In this document: one piece after another, positions 42,658 to 51,192 of the stretch
Layout: every line of letters begins with the position of its first letter
Position numbering within the stretch: the first letter of the stretch is position 1
NCBI GenBank assembly: GCA_015179125.1
Contig: WHVA01000205.1
Coordinates: 1 to 64,000 of the forward strand
Length of the DNA: 64,000 nt
Source: Gautieria morchelliformis
Taxonomy: Eukaryota; Basidiomycota; Agaricomycetes; Gomphales; Gomphaceae
Reading direction: 5' to 3'
The notes under the pieces: model-generated
What the model was told of the DNA's origin: nothing
The model's input: only the letters and a program-made list of their open reading frames with translations
Databases searched by the model: none
Position numbers and translations under genes: made by a program

Positions 42658-43214
42658 AAGCGAAAATTAATGGAAAAGAAGACACACCAGGGGCAGGGAA
42701 GGCAGCCAGGAATGGATGGAGGCAAGGAGAGGAGAAACCTGGGGTGAAAAAAAGTCAAAAAAAGCGAAAATAAATGAAGAAATACCAATAATAAAAAAAG
42801 GCCAAAAAAGCGAAAATTAATGGAAAAGAAGACACACCAGGGGCAGGGACGACCAGGAATGGATGGAGGCAAGGAGAGGAGAAACCTGGGGTGAAAAAAA
42901 GTCAAAAAAAGCAAAAATAAATGAAGAAATAACAATAATAAAGAAAGGCCAAAAAAGCGAAAATTAATGGAAAAGAAGACACACCAGGGCCAGGGATGAC
43001 AGCCAGGAATGGATGGAGGCAAGGAGAGACAGGCAGGAGGCAGAGACAGCCCGTAGCAGACACAGAGGAGGCCAGTAGCAGACAGAGAGAGAGCAGGCTG
43101 CGCAGCTAGGAACGGCGCTCGCGGCTGCGCCGCTCGCGTTCAAACTCAGCAAATTACGTAACATTATTACGTAAAACACCCACAACCACCCTTCCAGCAA
43201 CTTTATACTATAGA
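42658..43214 (-). mobile_element. Helitron 5' fragment with 150-bp tandem repeats
   Basis: On the reverse strand the fragment starts at 43214 with TCTATAGTATAAAGTTGC, identical to the unit start at 60296, and is preceded by A as expected for a Helitron. It then has the GCGGCGCAGCCGC-type motif (43105-43125) and tandem repeats with CGAAAATTAA starting at 42661, 42811 and 42958. No hairpin-CTAG end is present, so the 3' part is lost where it joins Ty3-E pol. Confidence 0.75.
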
Positions 43215-43416
43215 TATATGCTGTATTACATAACCATTATGAATATCCTCCCATCAATTATTGCCGTGACCACCCCAAAATGACCAAAGGGGATTTCAAG
43301 GATGCGTGGAAGATTGTTGAAGGGGAGAAAGCTGTGAGTTGCTATTTTGCTATGTTTTTGTTGCGTCACTTATGGTACTTTACAGTTCTATGTGAAGCTG
43401 AGTCTCCACAACAAGG
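43215..43416 (+). other. Unassigned flank with possible exon
   Basis: A short frame from 43280 (MTKGDFKDAWKIVEGEK) could splice over GTGAGT...TTTACAG to FYVKLSLHNK and end at the next LTR-like block. This is weak evidence for a host or element gene fragment. Confidence 0.25.
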
Positions 43417-44242
43417 TGTCATGACCCGTCTATTTCCCTTGCCTCGTTGTCTCTACCTTCCCCCTCACCGCTCCTCCTGGAAGTTCACCCGAGTTCGCCC
43501 TTCCCTTCCACCACTCCTCCTCGATATTCGCTCTATTCGCTCTTCGCCCCGTTCGCCAAACGGCCATTCGCTGCTCGCATCATTCGCCAGCAGGGATGCC
43601 ATCAAACACGATCAACATCCTCTACCCAGCGTGATGGTTTATCACTGGCCCCATCATCTTCCCGACCCAACCCCTTTAGGTGTTCGTATGGCCGGAATGC
43701 ATTCGCGGAACATCCTACCCGTAGATCGTGTGGGATCAACCCAGCAGACAAAGAGTCTGTGCAGGGTAGCGTGTATGCAGGTCCCAAGGCATGTTTTCGT
43801 ACATCGGTACCTTCACCCTCTTTCCTCCCCATCATTTCATGTTCGCACTCCTCCTTCATTCCATTGTATATGTGTTTCACCTATTTGCATCCTGACTGCA
43901 CAACCCTATCCAACCCTGACTCATGATGGCCTCTTTCCTATTCACTGATATCATATGAGCATTTGATATAAGTAGTTTACATTCGCATGTATATTCCCCA
44001 GTTCAATTATCATACGTCCATCTTGTGCAAAAATTGACCTCACTTTGACGATCATCTTGAGCCCTCTCCTGTAGATCCCTATCTTCAACCAGAGGAGGAC
44101 TTAAGCACCTCTGGTGAGTTTTCGTACTTTACCTTCGTTACCTTAGCCTTCAAACTATTATCTGCGCTGTCGGCAAAGGGCTGCGAAGGAGCGCCTTCGC
44201 CGGCGAAAGGATTGTTGCTACTTAAACAACCTTTCCGTAACA
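43417..44242. repeat. Probable lone LTR, unknown family
   Basis: This 826-bp block begins TGTCATGACCCG and ends TTCCGTAACA, similar in style to the Ty3-B LTR. It has ATATAAGTAG near 43970 as a possible TATA region. The five flanking bases (CAAGG and CCTTG) are not a direct repeat. Open frames inside it are not convincing. Confidence 0.5.
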
Positions 44243-44349
44243 CCTTGCACATTACATCGTCAAGTGCCACAGGCTATTTCGCTACAACTGTAGATAGGGT
44301 GAGCTCCGGTCGGGCAGCCCTCTTATCTTCTGAACATTTATTGGTTCAC

Positions 44350-44839
44350 TGTAAGGGCAACCCTGGCTGGTTGTGGAGATCACACTACCACACAACTGAC
44401 AAGGGGAAATCCAAAGTATGTATAAATGAACAGAGTACACAAGAGAGGGGATTCTCACCTGACAAGGGGTAATCCAAAGAGAAACGTTTAAGGACCCCCA
44501 ATGTCAGTGAGCCTGTATTATACTACACTGTGCAGCCAGGGACAACACTTGGCACCTTCCATCAACCCTGCATCCCCCTGACCTCCCTGACCCTTGATCG
44601 ACCCTTGATGCCACCTATTACGCGAGTCGCTTGATTTCTGACACTGTTCCGAGAGCGGAAGTCGGAAATTGGAGTGGAACTGGCAAGGCGAACAGAACTG
44701 GTGGAAGTTCTCCCAGAAGCGGAATCATTTCAGAAAGCGGAGGCGGAGATGGAATCGGAACCGGAAGCGGAGTCGGAAATGGTGTCAGAACTGGGTGTGG
44801 TGTCGGAACTGGAAATGGAAAACAGGGTGTCCCCTGACA
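44350..44839 (-). repeat. Ty3-E LTR
   Basis: This 490-bp copy is followed by 84 bp of pol end and then by another LTR. It is the 3' LTR of a copy that was almost wholly replaced by the next one. Confidence 0.85.
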
Positions 44840-44923
44840 TCACCCCCCCTCTAGCGTGCTGCGTCCTCGAAGCACGGGACATGAGGGATTGAAATGCCAG
44901 TGAGCGGATTCGGTGAGGGGCAC
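44840..44923 (-). pseudogene. 84-bp Ty3-E pol tail
   Basis: The sequence matches 45406-45489, the very end of pol next to the LTR. Confidence 0.8.
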
Positions 44924-45405
44924 TGTAAGGGCAACCCTGGCTAGTTGTGGAGATCACACTACCACACAACTGACAAGGGGAAATCCAAAGTATGTATAAA
45001 TGAACGGAGTATACAAGAGAGGGGATTCTCACCTGACAAGGGGAAATCCAAAGAGAAAAGTCTAAGGACCCCCCAATGTCAGCGAGCCCGTATTATACTA
45101 CGCTGCGCAGCCAGGGACAACACTTGGCACCCGCCATCAACCCTGCATCCCCCTGACCCTTGATCGACCCTTGATGCCACCTATTATGCGAGTCGCTTGA
45201 TTTCCGACACTGTTCCGGGAGTGGAAGTCGGAAATTGGAGTGGAACTGGCAAGGCGAACAGAACTGGTGGAAGTTCTCCCAGAAGCGGAATCATTTCCGA
45301 AAGCGGAGGCGGAGATGGAATCGGAACCGGAAGCGGAGTCGGAAATGGAGTTGGAACTGGGTGTGGTGTCAGAACTGGAAATGGAAAACAGGGTGTCCCC
45401 TGACA
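44924..45405 (-). repeat. Ty3-E 3' LTR of the complete copy
   Basis: On the element strand it runs TGTCAGGGGACACC to TTGCCCTTACA. Confidence 0.87.
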
Positions 45406-45475
45406 TCACCCCCCCTCTAGCGTGCTGCGTCCTCGAAGCACGGGACACGAGGGATTGAAATGCCAGCGAGCGGAT

Positions 45476-46072
45476 TCAGCGAGGGGCACCGGGATGCATC
45501 CTATAGAACTCACGGAGTTTGTCTGGAGCGGAAACATCTTGCTCCGGGACCCACGAATTCTCTTCGTACCCATACCCTTCCCATTTCACGAGGAATTGGA
45601 GTCGTCCTCGCACAAACCGGCTGTCCAGGATCCGTTCCACCACATAGTGCTCTTCCCCATCTACAATTTCCGGCGTAGGTGGCGGATGAGCCTTCCGACC
45701 TGGAATTGGGTCTTCAAGCATAGGGAGTAACTTCACCACGTTGAAGACGGGGTGGAGGCGGGACATGGACATCGGAAGTCGGAGGCGGTATGCATTCCAT
45801 CCAACCCTCCGCGTCACTGTGAAGGGCCCAAGGTAGCGGTGGGAAAGCTTCTGCGAAGGGCGTGTGGTGCGGATGTCACTTGCATCTAGATACACCTTGT
45901 CTCCAACTTGGTACTCCGGGGCAGGAACCCGGCGTTGGTTGTAGTACCTTGCCATGTCATCCTTGGCCTTCGCAAGGGCCGACTTGGCTTCCGAAAGGGT
46001 GGAGTCCATGCGGTCTCGGAACTCATTGACCGTCTCGAGTTGGGAGTCAGCCTGGCGTGGTTCGAAGCCCAT
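45476..46072 (-). CDS. Ty3-E integrase C-terminus and chromodomain
   Basis: The segment contains the end of the core region, the GPF-like domain (RYLGPFTVTRRVGWNAYRLR) and a chromodomain (FLVKWEGYGYEENSWVPEQD). The pol frame continues past the stop region into the LTR with little constraint. A frame change at about 46075-46085 separates it from the core. Confidence 0.83.
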   Translation of the reverse strand: MGFEPRQADSQLETVNEFRDRMDSTLSEAKSALAKAKDDMARYYNQRRVPAPEYQVGDKVYLDASDIRTTRPSQKLSHRYLGPFTVTRRVGWNAYRLRLPMSMSRLHPVFNVVKLLPMLEDPIPGRKAHPPPTPEIVDGEEHYVVERILDSRFVRGRLQFLVKWEGYGYEENSWVPEQDVSAPDKLREFYRMHPGAPR

Positions 46073-46081
46073 CCGCGGGTG

Positions 46082-47018
46082 TCATCCGGAGTCGAGCATG
46101 CAGGGAGTCTGTTGTGTGGCGGAATGGACATGGTTGTTGTATTGGAATTCCGCCAGTGGAAGTAATTCATCCCAGTCATCCTGCCTCTCATTGACAAAGA
46201 GGTGGAGATATTGCTCCAACTCCTGATTGACCCGTTCCGTCTGTCCGTCACCCTGCGGATGGTACGCCGTGGTGGTAGCCAGCTTTATGCCGAGCAGTCG
46301 GTAGAGCTCCCGAGTCAGTTCCGCAACAAACTGCGGACCTCGGTCGGAAACAACTTGCTTTGGGAGCCCATGCAACTTCCAGACATGTGCAAGGAACAGG
46401 CGGGCCGCTCGGAGGGCTGTGATCGTCGTGTGTGTCGGAATGAAGTGGGACACCTTGCTTACCGAATCCACGACGTTCATGATCGCATCGTAGCCATGAG
46501 ACTCTGGGAGTTCAACAATGAAGTCGACACTGATGGTGTCCCAGCGGGACTCGGGAATCGGAAGCGGAACAAGTTCCCCGACGGGCGGATGTCATTGCAC
46601 TTTGGTTCGGAGACAAAGGTCACACGTCTTCACGTACTGTCCGATGTAGCGGGACATCTGAGGCCACCAGTAATTCCAAGCCACTAACTCCAGCGTCTTC
46701 CACCTGCCACCTGCCAGCATGCCCAGCGACCCGTGTGTCATGGTGCTGGGACACGATGCGACGGCGGAGGTCTGCCCCACCTGGAACATAGACCTTGCCT
46801 CTGAAGTGGAGCAGTCCATCGCGTTCCGACCATTCCGCTGCCCGTACAGACCGTGAGTGCCCTTTCCGGAGTTCCTCCACTGCCTTCACCACCGACTCCT
46901 CCTTCTCTCCATTCCGGTACTGCCTCCGGACATCCCGGAGCATTTCCGCTTCCGCCCCAACTGCAGTCACTCCTTCTAGGGCACGGATTGCAAAGAGACT
47001 TGGGCGGAGCAGTGTCAT
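46082..47018 (-). pseudogene. Ty3-E integrase zinc region and core, frameshifted
   Basis: The zinc module (ISQHHDTRVAGHAGRWKTLE; CDLCLRTK) lies at 46620-46750 and carries a duplication of GCCACCTGCC near 46705 that shifts the frame. The core has SDRGPQFVAEL near 46340 and HPQGDGQTERVNQELEQYL near 46220; the first catalytic region near 46490-46560 is in another frame. At least two indels break it. Confidence 0.8.
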
Positions 47019-48358
47019 ATCGCGTTGTCTCCACTTCCGCTTCCATGATCCGCGCGGCGGGATAGGGCATCGGGCTTTCCCATGGTGCGGCCGGGGCGGT
47101 GGTGGAGCATGAAGTCAAACCGGGACAGGTGTAGGGACCACCGTGCTTGTCGTCGGTTTAGCTTCTTAGACGTGCGGAAATACTCGAGGTTCTTGTGGTC
47201 TGTCCAGATCTCAAAAGGGCATAGAGCACCCTCGAGGAAGTGTCGCCACTCCTCCAGCGCTCGGATGATTGCCAGCATCTCCTTGTCATGGATCTCATAG
47301 TTCCGCTCGACCGGACTAAGGCTCTTAGAGAAGAAGGCAATCGGATGCCACCCCCCACCATCTTCCGATGACTGCTGTGACAAGACCGCTCCGGTAGCTG
47401 CGTCGGAAGAATCCGCCTCGACTCGATAAGGGCGAGAGTCGTCGGGAAAGATCAGGACCGGGGCGGAAGTGATCAGCTCCTTGAGTTTGTCAAAGGAAGC
47501 CTGTTCCGGCTCTCCCCACCGCCATCCAACCTCCTTCTTGGTGAGGTCGAAGAGGGCACGGGCGTGGCAGGAGAAGTCCTTGATGAACCGCCGGTAGAAA
47601 TTGACAAACCCAACGAAGGACTGGACCTCCTTCTTGTTTCGCGGCACGGGCCAATCCGATACACCGGAAACTTTGACTGGGTCCATTTCCACCTTTCCTT
47701 CCGACACAATCACCCCAAGATACTCTATCCGTGTCTGCTCAAATTCGCACTTTTCTGGCTTGAGACACAGGTTGTACTCCCGGAGCCGTTCCAGCACTCT
47801 CCGCACGACTTCCCGATGTTCCGACATTGTTTTTGTGAAGATGAGGATGTCATCGAGGTAGACGCAGACAACCCCTTCTGCTATCATGTCACGGAAAATG
47901 TCATTCATCATCGTCTGGAATGTGGCTGGACTGTTGGTGAGGCCAAAGAACATGACCTGTGGCTCAAAGAGTCCTCGGTTGGTGCGGAATGCGGCCTTCC
48001 ACTCGTCTCCCTCCCGGATCCGGACATTGTTGAAGCCCCAGCGGACATCCAGCTTAGTGAAGTACCTCGCCCCGCGGAGTTGTGTGATCAGTTCGGAAAT
48101 GAGTGGAATGGGGTACCGGTTCTTGATCGTGATCGCATTCAAGGCCCGGTAATCCTGCACAAGTCTGAGCGAGCCGTCCTTCTTCTTGATGAAGAACACC
48201 GGAGATGCCATGGGTGACTTGGAGGGGCGGATCCTCCCTGTACGGAGGTTTTCCGCAAGGAATGCATTGAGCTCTACCTGCTCCTTGGGTGACAGCGGGT
48301 AGACCTTGCAGTTGTGGTGGGCTTTGACCCAGGCTCCAACTCGATGGCGTGGTCCCAC
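47015..48358 (-). CDS. Ty3-E reverse transcriptase and RNase H
   Basis: RT motifs include VQDYRALNAITIKNRYPIPL and MFFGLTNSPATFQTMMND, with the YLDD site at 47849-47860. The thumb has FVGFVNFYRRFIKDFSCHA. RNase H has YRVEADSSDAATGAVLSQ and IWTDHKNLEYFRT. The frame is unbroken for 447 codons. It overlaps the protease frame by about 85 nt, so one small frame change lies near 48300. Confidence 0.88.
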   Translation of the reverse strand: MGPRHRVGAWVKAHHNCKVYPLSPKEQVELNAFLAENLRTGRIRPSKSPMASPVFFIKKKDGSLRLVQDYRALNAITIKNRYPIPLISELITQLRGARYFTKLDVRWGFNNVRIREGDEWKAAFRTNRGLFEPQVMFFGLTNSPATFQTMMNDIFRDMIAEGVVCVYLDDILIFTKTMSEHREVVRRVLERLREYNLCLKPEKCEFEQTRIEYLGVIVSEGKVEMDPVKVSGVSDWPVPRNKKEVQSFVGFVNFYRRFIKDFSCHARALFDLTKKEVGWRWGEPEQASFDKLKELITSAPVLIFPDDSRPYRVEADSSDAATGAVLSQQSSEDGGGWHPIAFFSKSLSPVERNYEIHDKEMLAIIRALEEWRHFLEGALCPFEIWTDHKNLEYFRTSKKLNRRQARWSLHLSRFDFMLHHRPGRTMGKPDALSRRADHGSGSGDNAI

Positions 48359-49380
48359 AGCTTCCGTGGAGGCAGGGTATCAAATGACTCCTTGGAAAAG
48401 ACGTCCTCGAACTCTCGCAGGTACTCCGGAATTTCCGCCTCTACCCTATCATGCCTTTTGGAGGCTTCAGCAAGGCGTTGCGAAATATTTCCGGTGGCGC
48501 GGATGTGTTCCGCTTCCGGCGGAAGGTTTACGTACAGCAAGCGCTCCCCTTCCGCCAGAATGTCTTCGAGGCCGAGTCGGATGACGTCGGAATCGGAATC
48601 GGAAGTGGGATCCGGTTCAAATTCCGCTTCCGAGGCTTCTTCTGCAAGCAGTGGATGGGGGCCAGAACGACATGTCTGTATGAGCCGTTCGGTCTTCCGC
48701 TGCTCCTGGCACTCCTTCCGCACTTCCGACCTGCACATGTGACACTTGGCTGGACATCGACTCATCAGTACCTTCCGAGTCTTCCAATTGATCTCCGGGT
48801 TGTGCTCCTGAAGCCAGGTAAACCCGAGGATGATGTCCTGCTTCCCCAGGCTGGTGACTGCAAAGGAAGTGCGTTCTGAGTGTCCATCGTAGCGGAGAAT
48901 TGTGTCTACTATCTCCATGATGGACCCTGCCTCATTGGGGCTTCCATCCACATTGAACACCGGGATTGCACGTTGCAACTTCCGTGTGGTCAGTCGGTTC
49001 CGTTCCACATAGTCCCAATCCATAAACTGACCAGTGGCCCCGCAATCGACAAGGGCGGGTCCGGATTTGACTTCCGCCATATCTGTCGTCTGGATCTCCA
49101 CCTTAATGACTAGTGACTTTGGGCCAGGGGTGGCGGCAACAACATAGCGCTTCGGAAGGCGTCTCTCCCAAGGGCGGATGCGGGATGGATGGGGTGTTGG
49201 ATTTGGTTTTTGTGTGACTTTATCCGGTGGGTCTGTACGAAGTGAGGGGAGTGGGGGCTTTTCATTCTCTACTTCAAGACAGGCAAACCGGTTATGTACA
49301 GGCAGCAGGGGCACACATCTCACCCGCTGCGTGTCACAAAATCCGACGCATCTTCCGCTTCCGGTGGACCATGTTCCGCA
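48274..49380 (-). CDS. Ty3-E aspartic protease region
   Basis: The retropepsin active site is LVDCGATGQFMDWD near 49030, with Cys in place of the usual Ser or Thr after Asp, as in many fungal Ty3 proteases. IILGFTWLQEHNPEINW near 48800 is the second half. A Cys-rich linker (CHMCRSEVRKEC) and an acidic stretch lead to the RT start (FEDVFSKESFDTLPPRK). The first residues before about 49380 overlap gag in another frame. Confidence 0.84.
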   Translation of the reverse strand, partial: CGTWSTGSGRCVGFCDTQRVRCVPLLPVHNRFACLEVENEKPPLPSLRTDPPDKVTQKPNPTPHPSRIRPWERRLPKRYVVAATPGPKSLVIKVEIQTTDMAEVKSGPALVDCGATGQFMDWDYVERNRLTTRKLQRAIPVFNVDGSPNEAGSIMEIVDTILRYDGHSERTSFAVTSLGKQDIILGFTWLQEHNPEINWKTRKVLMSRCPAKCHMCRSEVRKECQEQRKTERLIQTCRSGPHPLLAEEASEAEFEPDPTSDSDSDVIRLGLEDILAEGERLLYVNLPPEAEHIRATGNISQRLAEASKRHDRVEAEIPEYLREFEDVFSKESFDTLPPRKLWDHAIELEPGSKPTTTARSTRCHPRSR

Positions 49381-50495
49381 TTTTCGGAAATTCCTTCCGC
49401 AGTGGGCACTCCGCTTATGTCCGCAAGCGCGAGGAACTCTGGAAAGAGCTCGAGTTTTTCCTCTGTGGTAATAAGCCGGATATCGAAGGCTTGGGGGCAC
49501 TCGCGAGCATAGTGGCCTGGTTGTCGACAGCGGAAGCAGGTGATAGTTCCGTGGCCTTTTCCGCGCATGCGGTCAACATCCATCGGGGCAGGGCCACTCT
49601 TCGAGGGAGGAGGGCTATGGTTCCTAATAGGAGCAGGTGGAGCAAGCATCGGAAATATTTTCCGTGTGGGAATGAATGCGCTCCCGGGTTTTGGCACAGG
49701 TGGAGTAGGACGAGTGGAACTGCGTGTCATGTTCCAGCTCGTCTCCACGAAGGCCTCATTTGCTTCCCTGTTCCAGGACACCCTCTGTGCAGCTTGGTAC
49801 CACCCTTCCGGGTCATCAAAATCCGGAGCTCCATCCCCAAGCAGCGCAACTTGGTTCTGGAGTGTTGGATCAAGTCCTCGTCGGAATTTGATGACGATTG
49901 TCTTGTCGTCGTCATATTCCGCAAGGTCGATGAGCTCCTGGAAGCGATCGATGTAGTCGTCGACCAGATCCTTGGCCTGGTACCAGCTTGTCCCCTCGAG
50001 CTTCGTAAGGGCTGTGAGCTGCTCGTTTTTCGGGCAGAACTGGTTGGAAAATATCTTATCGAAGGCGTCCCAGTCCCGGAAGTAGTTCCCCTTGCCCTTT
50101 GCTTCATGTCGGATCACCTTGTTTGCAAAAAGGGCTGCACGGTCCGATTTGAAAAAGGACAATGTCCAGTGAATCTGAGCCTGGTCGTTCGGAAAGAGGT
50201 CTCCGACAATGGCGAAGTAGATGCTGCATGTGTTGAAGAATGCGCGTCCCTTCTCCCGATCTCCGTCAAAGTCCGCCGGAGTTGCGGGTTTGACCTTTGC
50301 TAACTTCACGGACTTTCTCTCTTCCGCTAGTTCCACTTTTCCGAAATCCGGATCATCCAGCATTTCATTTCCACCACCTTGTGGAATATCTAACTTAGCC
50401 AAAATCGCTTGTAAGGCTGTTTCAATCGCGTCGGTCTTCATCCGGTTCCACGTCAATTCCTCCTCCATATTCCGAAGACGATCATCCGGATCCAT
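49320..50495 (-). CDS. Ty3-E gag
   Basis: The start chosen is 50495 (MDPDDRLRNMEEELTW); the open frame extends upstream to the LTR without ATG. The capsid part contains KGRAFFNTCSIYFAIVG, WDAFDKIFSNQFCPKNE and KFRRGLDPTLQNQVALL, typical of Ty3 Gag. A CCHC knuckle (CFRCRQPGHYAREC) near 49490-49530 binds RNA. The frame is unbroken. Gag and protease frames overlap by about 60 nt, so a programmed or accidental shift links them. Confidence 0.87.
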   Translation of the reverse strand: MDPDDRLRNMEEELTWNRMKTDAIETALQAILAKLDIPQGGGNEMLDDPDFGKVELAEERKSVKLAKVKPATPADFDGDREKGRAFFNTCSIYFAIVGDLFPNDQAQIHWTLSFFKSDRAALFANKVIRHEAKGKGNYFRDWDAFDKIFSNQFCPKNEQLTALTKLEGTSWYQAKDLVDDYIDRFQELIDLAEYDDDKTIVIKFRRGLDPTLQNQVALLGDGAPDFDDPEGWYQAAQRVSWNREANEAFVETSWNMTRSSTRPTPPVPKPGSAFIPTRKIFPMLAPPAPIRNHSPPPSKSGPAPMDVDRMRGKGHGTITCFRCRQPGHYARECPQAFDIRLITTEEKLELFPEFLALADISGVPTAEGISENAEHGPPEAEDASDFVTRSG

Positions 50496-50682
50496 GTTGG
50501 AAGGAGAAATATGGGACGGGATTTCCGAGGTTGGGAGCTCGACGTAAGAAGAGGGGCTGTCGTATGCTGTGTGTGCGGAAGAGGTTGCGATCTCCGAGTC
50601 GCTGTCTCCGATTCCAAACACACCTATGGCGAATGCAACACGCAGTACGACCGCCGGTCCTCTAGGGGAGAGACTTTTCTGC

Positions 50683-51164
50683 TGTAAGGGCAACCCTGGC
50701 TAGTTGTGGAGATCACACTACCACACAACTGACAAGGGGAAGTCCAAAGTATGTATAAATGACCAGAGTATACAAGAGAGGGGATTCTCACCTGACAAGG
50801 GGAAATCCAAAGAGAAAAGTCTAAGGACCCCCCAATGTCAGCGAGCCCGTATTATACTACGCTGCGCAGCCAGGGACAACACTTGGCACCCGCCATCAAC
50901 CCTGCATCCCCCTGACCCTTGATCGACCCTTGATGCCACCTATTATGCGAGTCGCTTGATTTCCAACACTGTTCCGGGAGTGGAAGTCGGAAATTGGGGT
51001 GGAACTGGCAAGGCGAACAGAACTGGTGGAAGTTCTCCCAGAAGCGGAATAATTTCCGAAAGCGGAGGCGGAGATGGAATCAGAACCGGAAGCGGAGTCG
51101 GAAATGGTGTCGGAACTGGGTGTGGTGTCGGAACTGGAAATGGAAAACAGGGTGTCCCCTGACA
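50683..51164 (-). repeat. Ty3-E 5' LTR of the complete copy
   Basis: Same 482-bp form as 44924-45405. On its right the Helitron Rep region starts within about 30 bp. Confidence 0.87.
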
Positions 51165-51192
51165 GTACAATGCTGCATTTGCATTCACTTCC

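Larger units (their letters stand above)
44924..51164 (-). mobile_element. Ty3-E: complete Ty3/gypsy chromodomain element
   Basis: Two 482-bp LTRs bound gag, protease, RT, RNase H, integrase and chromodomain, all on the reverse strand. The LTRs share a deletion and a C6 run not seen in the other Ty3-E LTRs, so they belong together; they differ at about ten places by eye. Flanking bases GGCAC and GTACA do not match, so one end has probably been exchanged with another copy. Confidence 0.88.
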
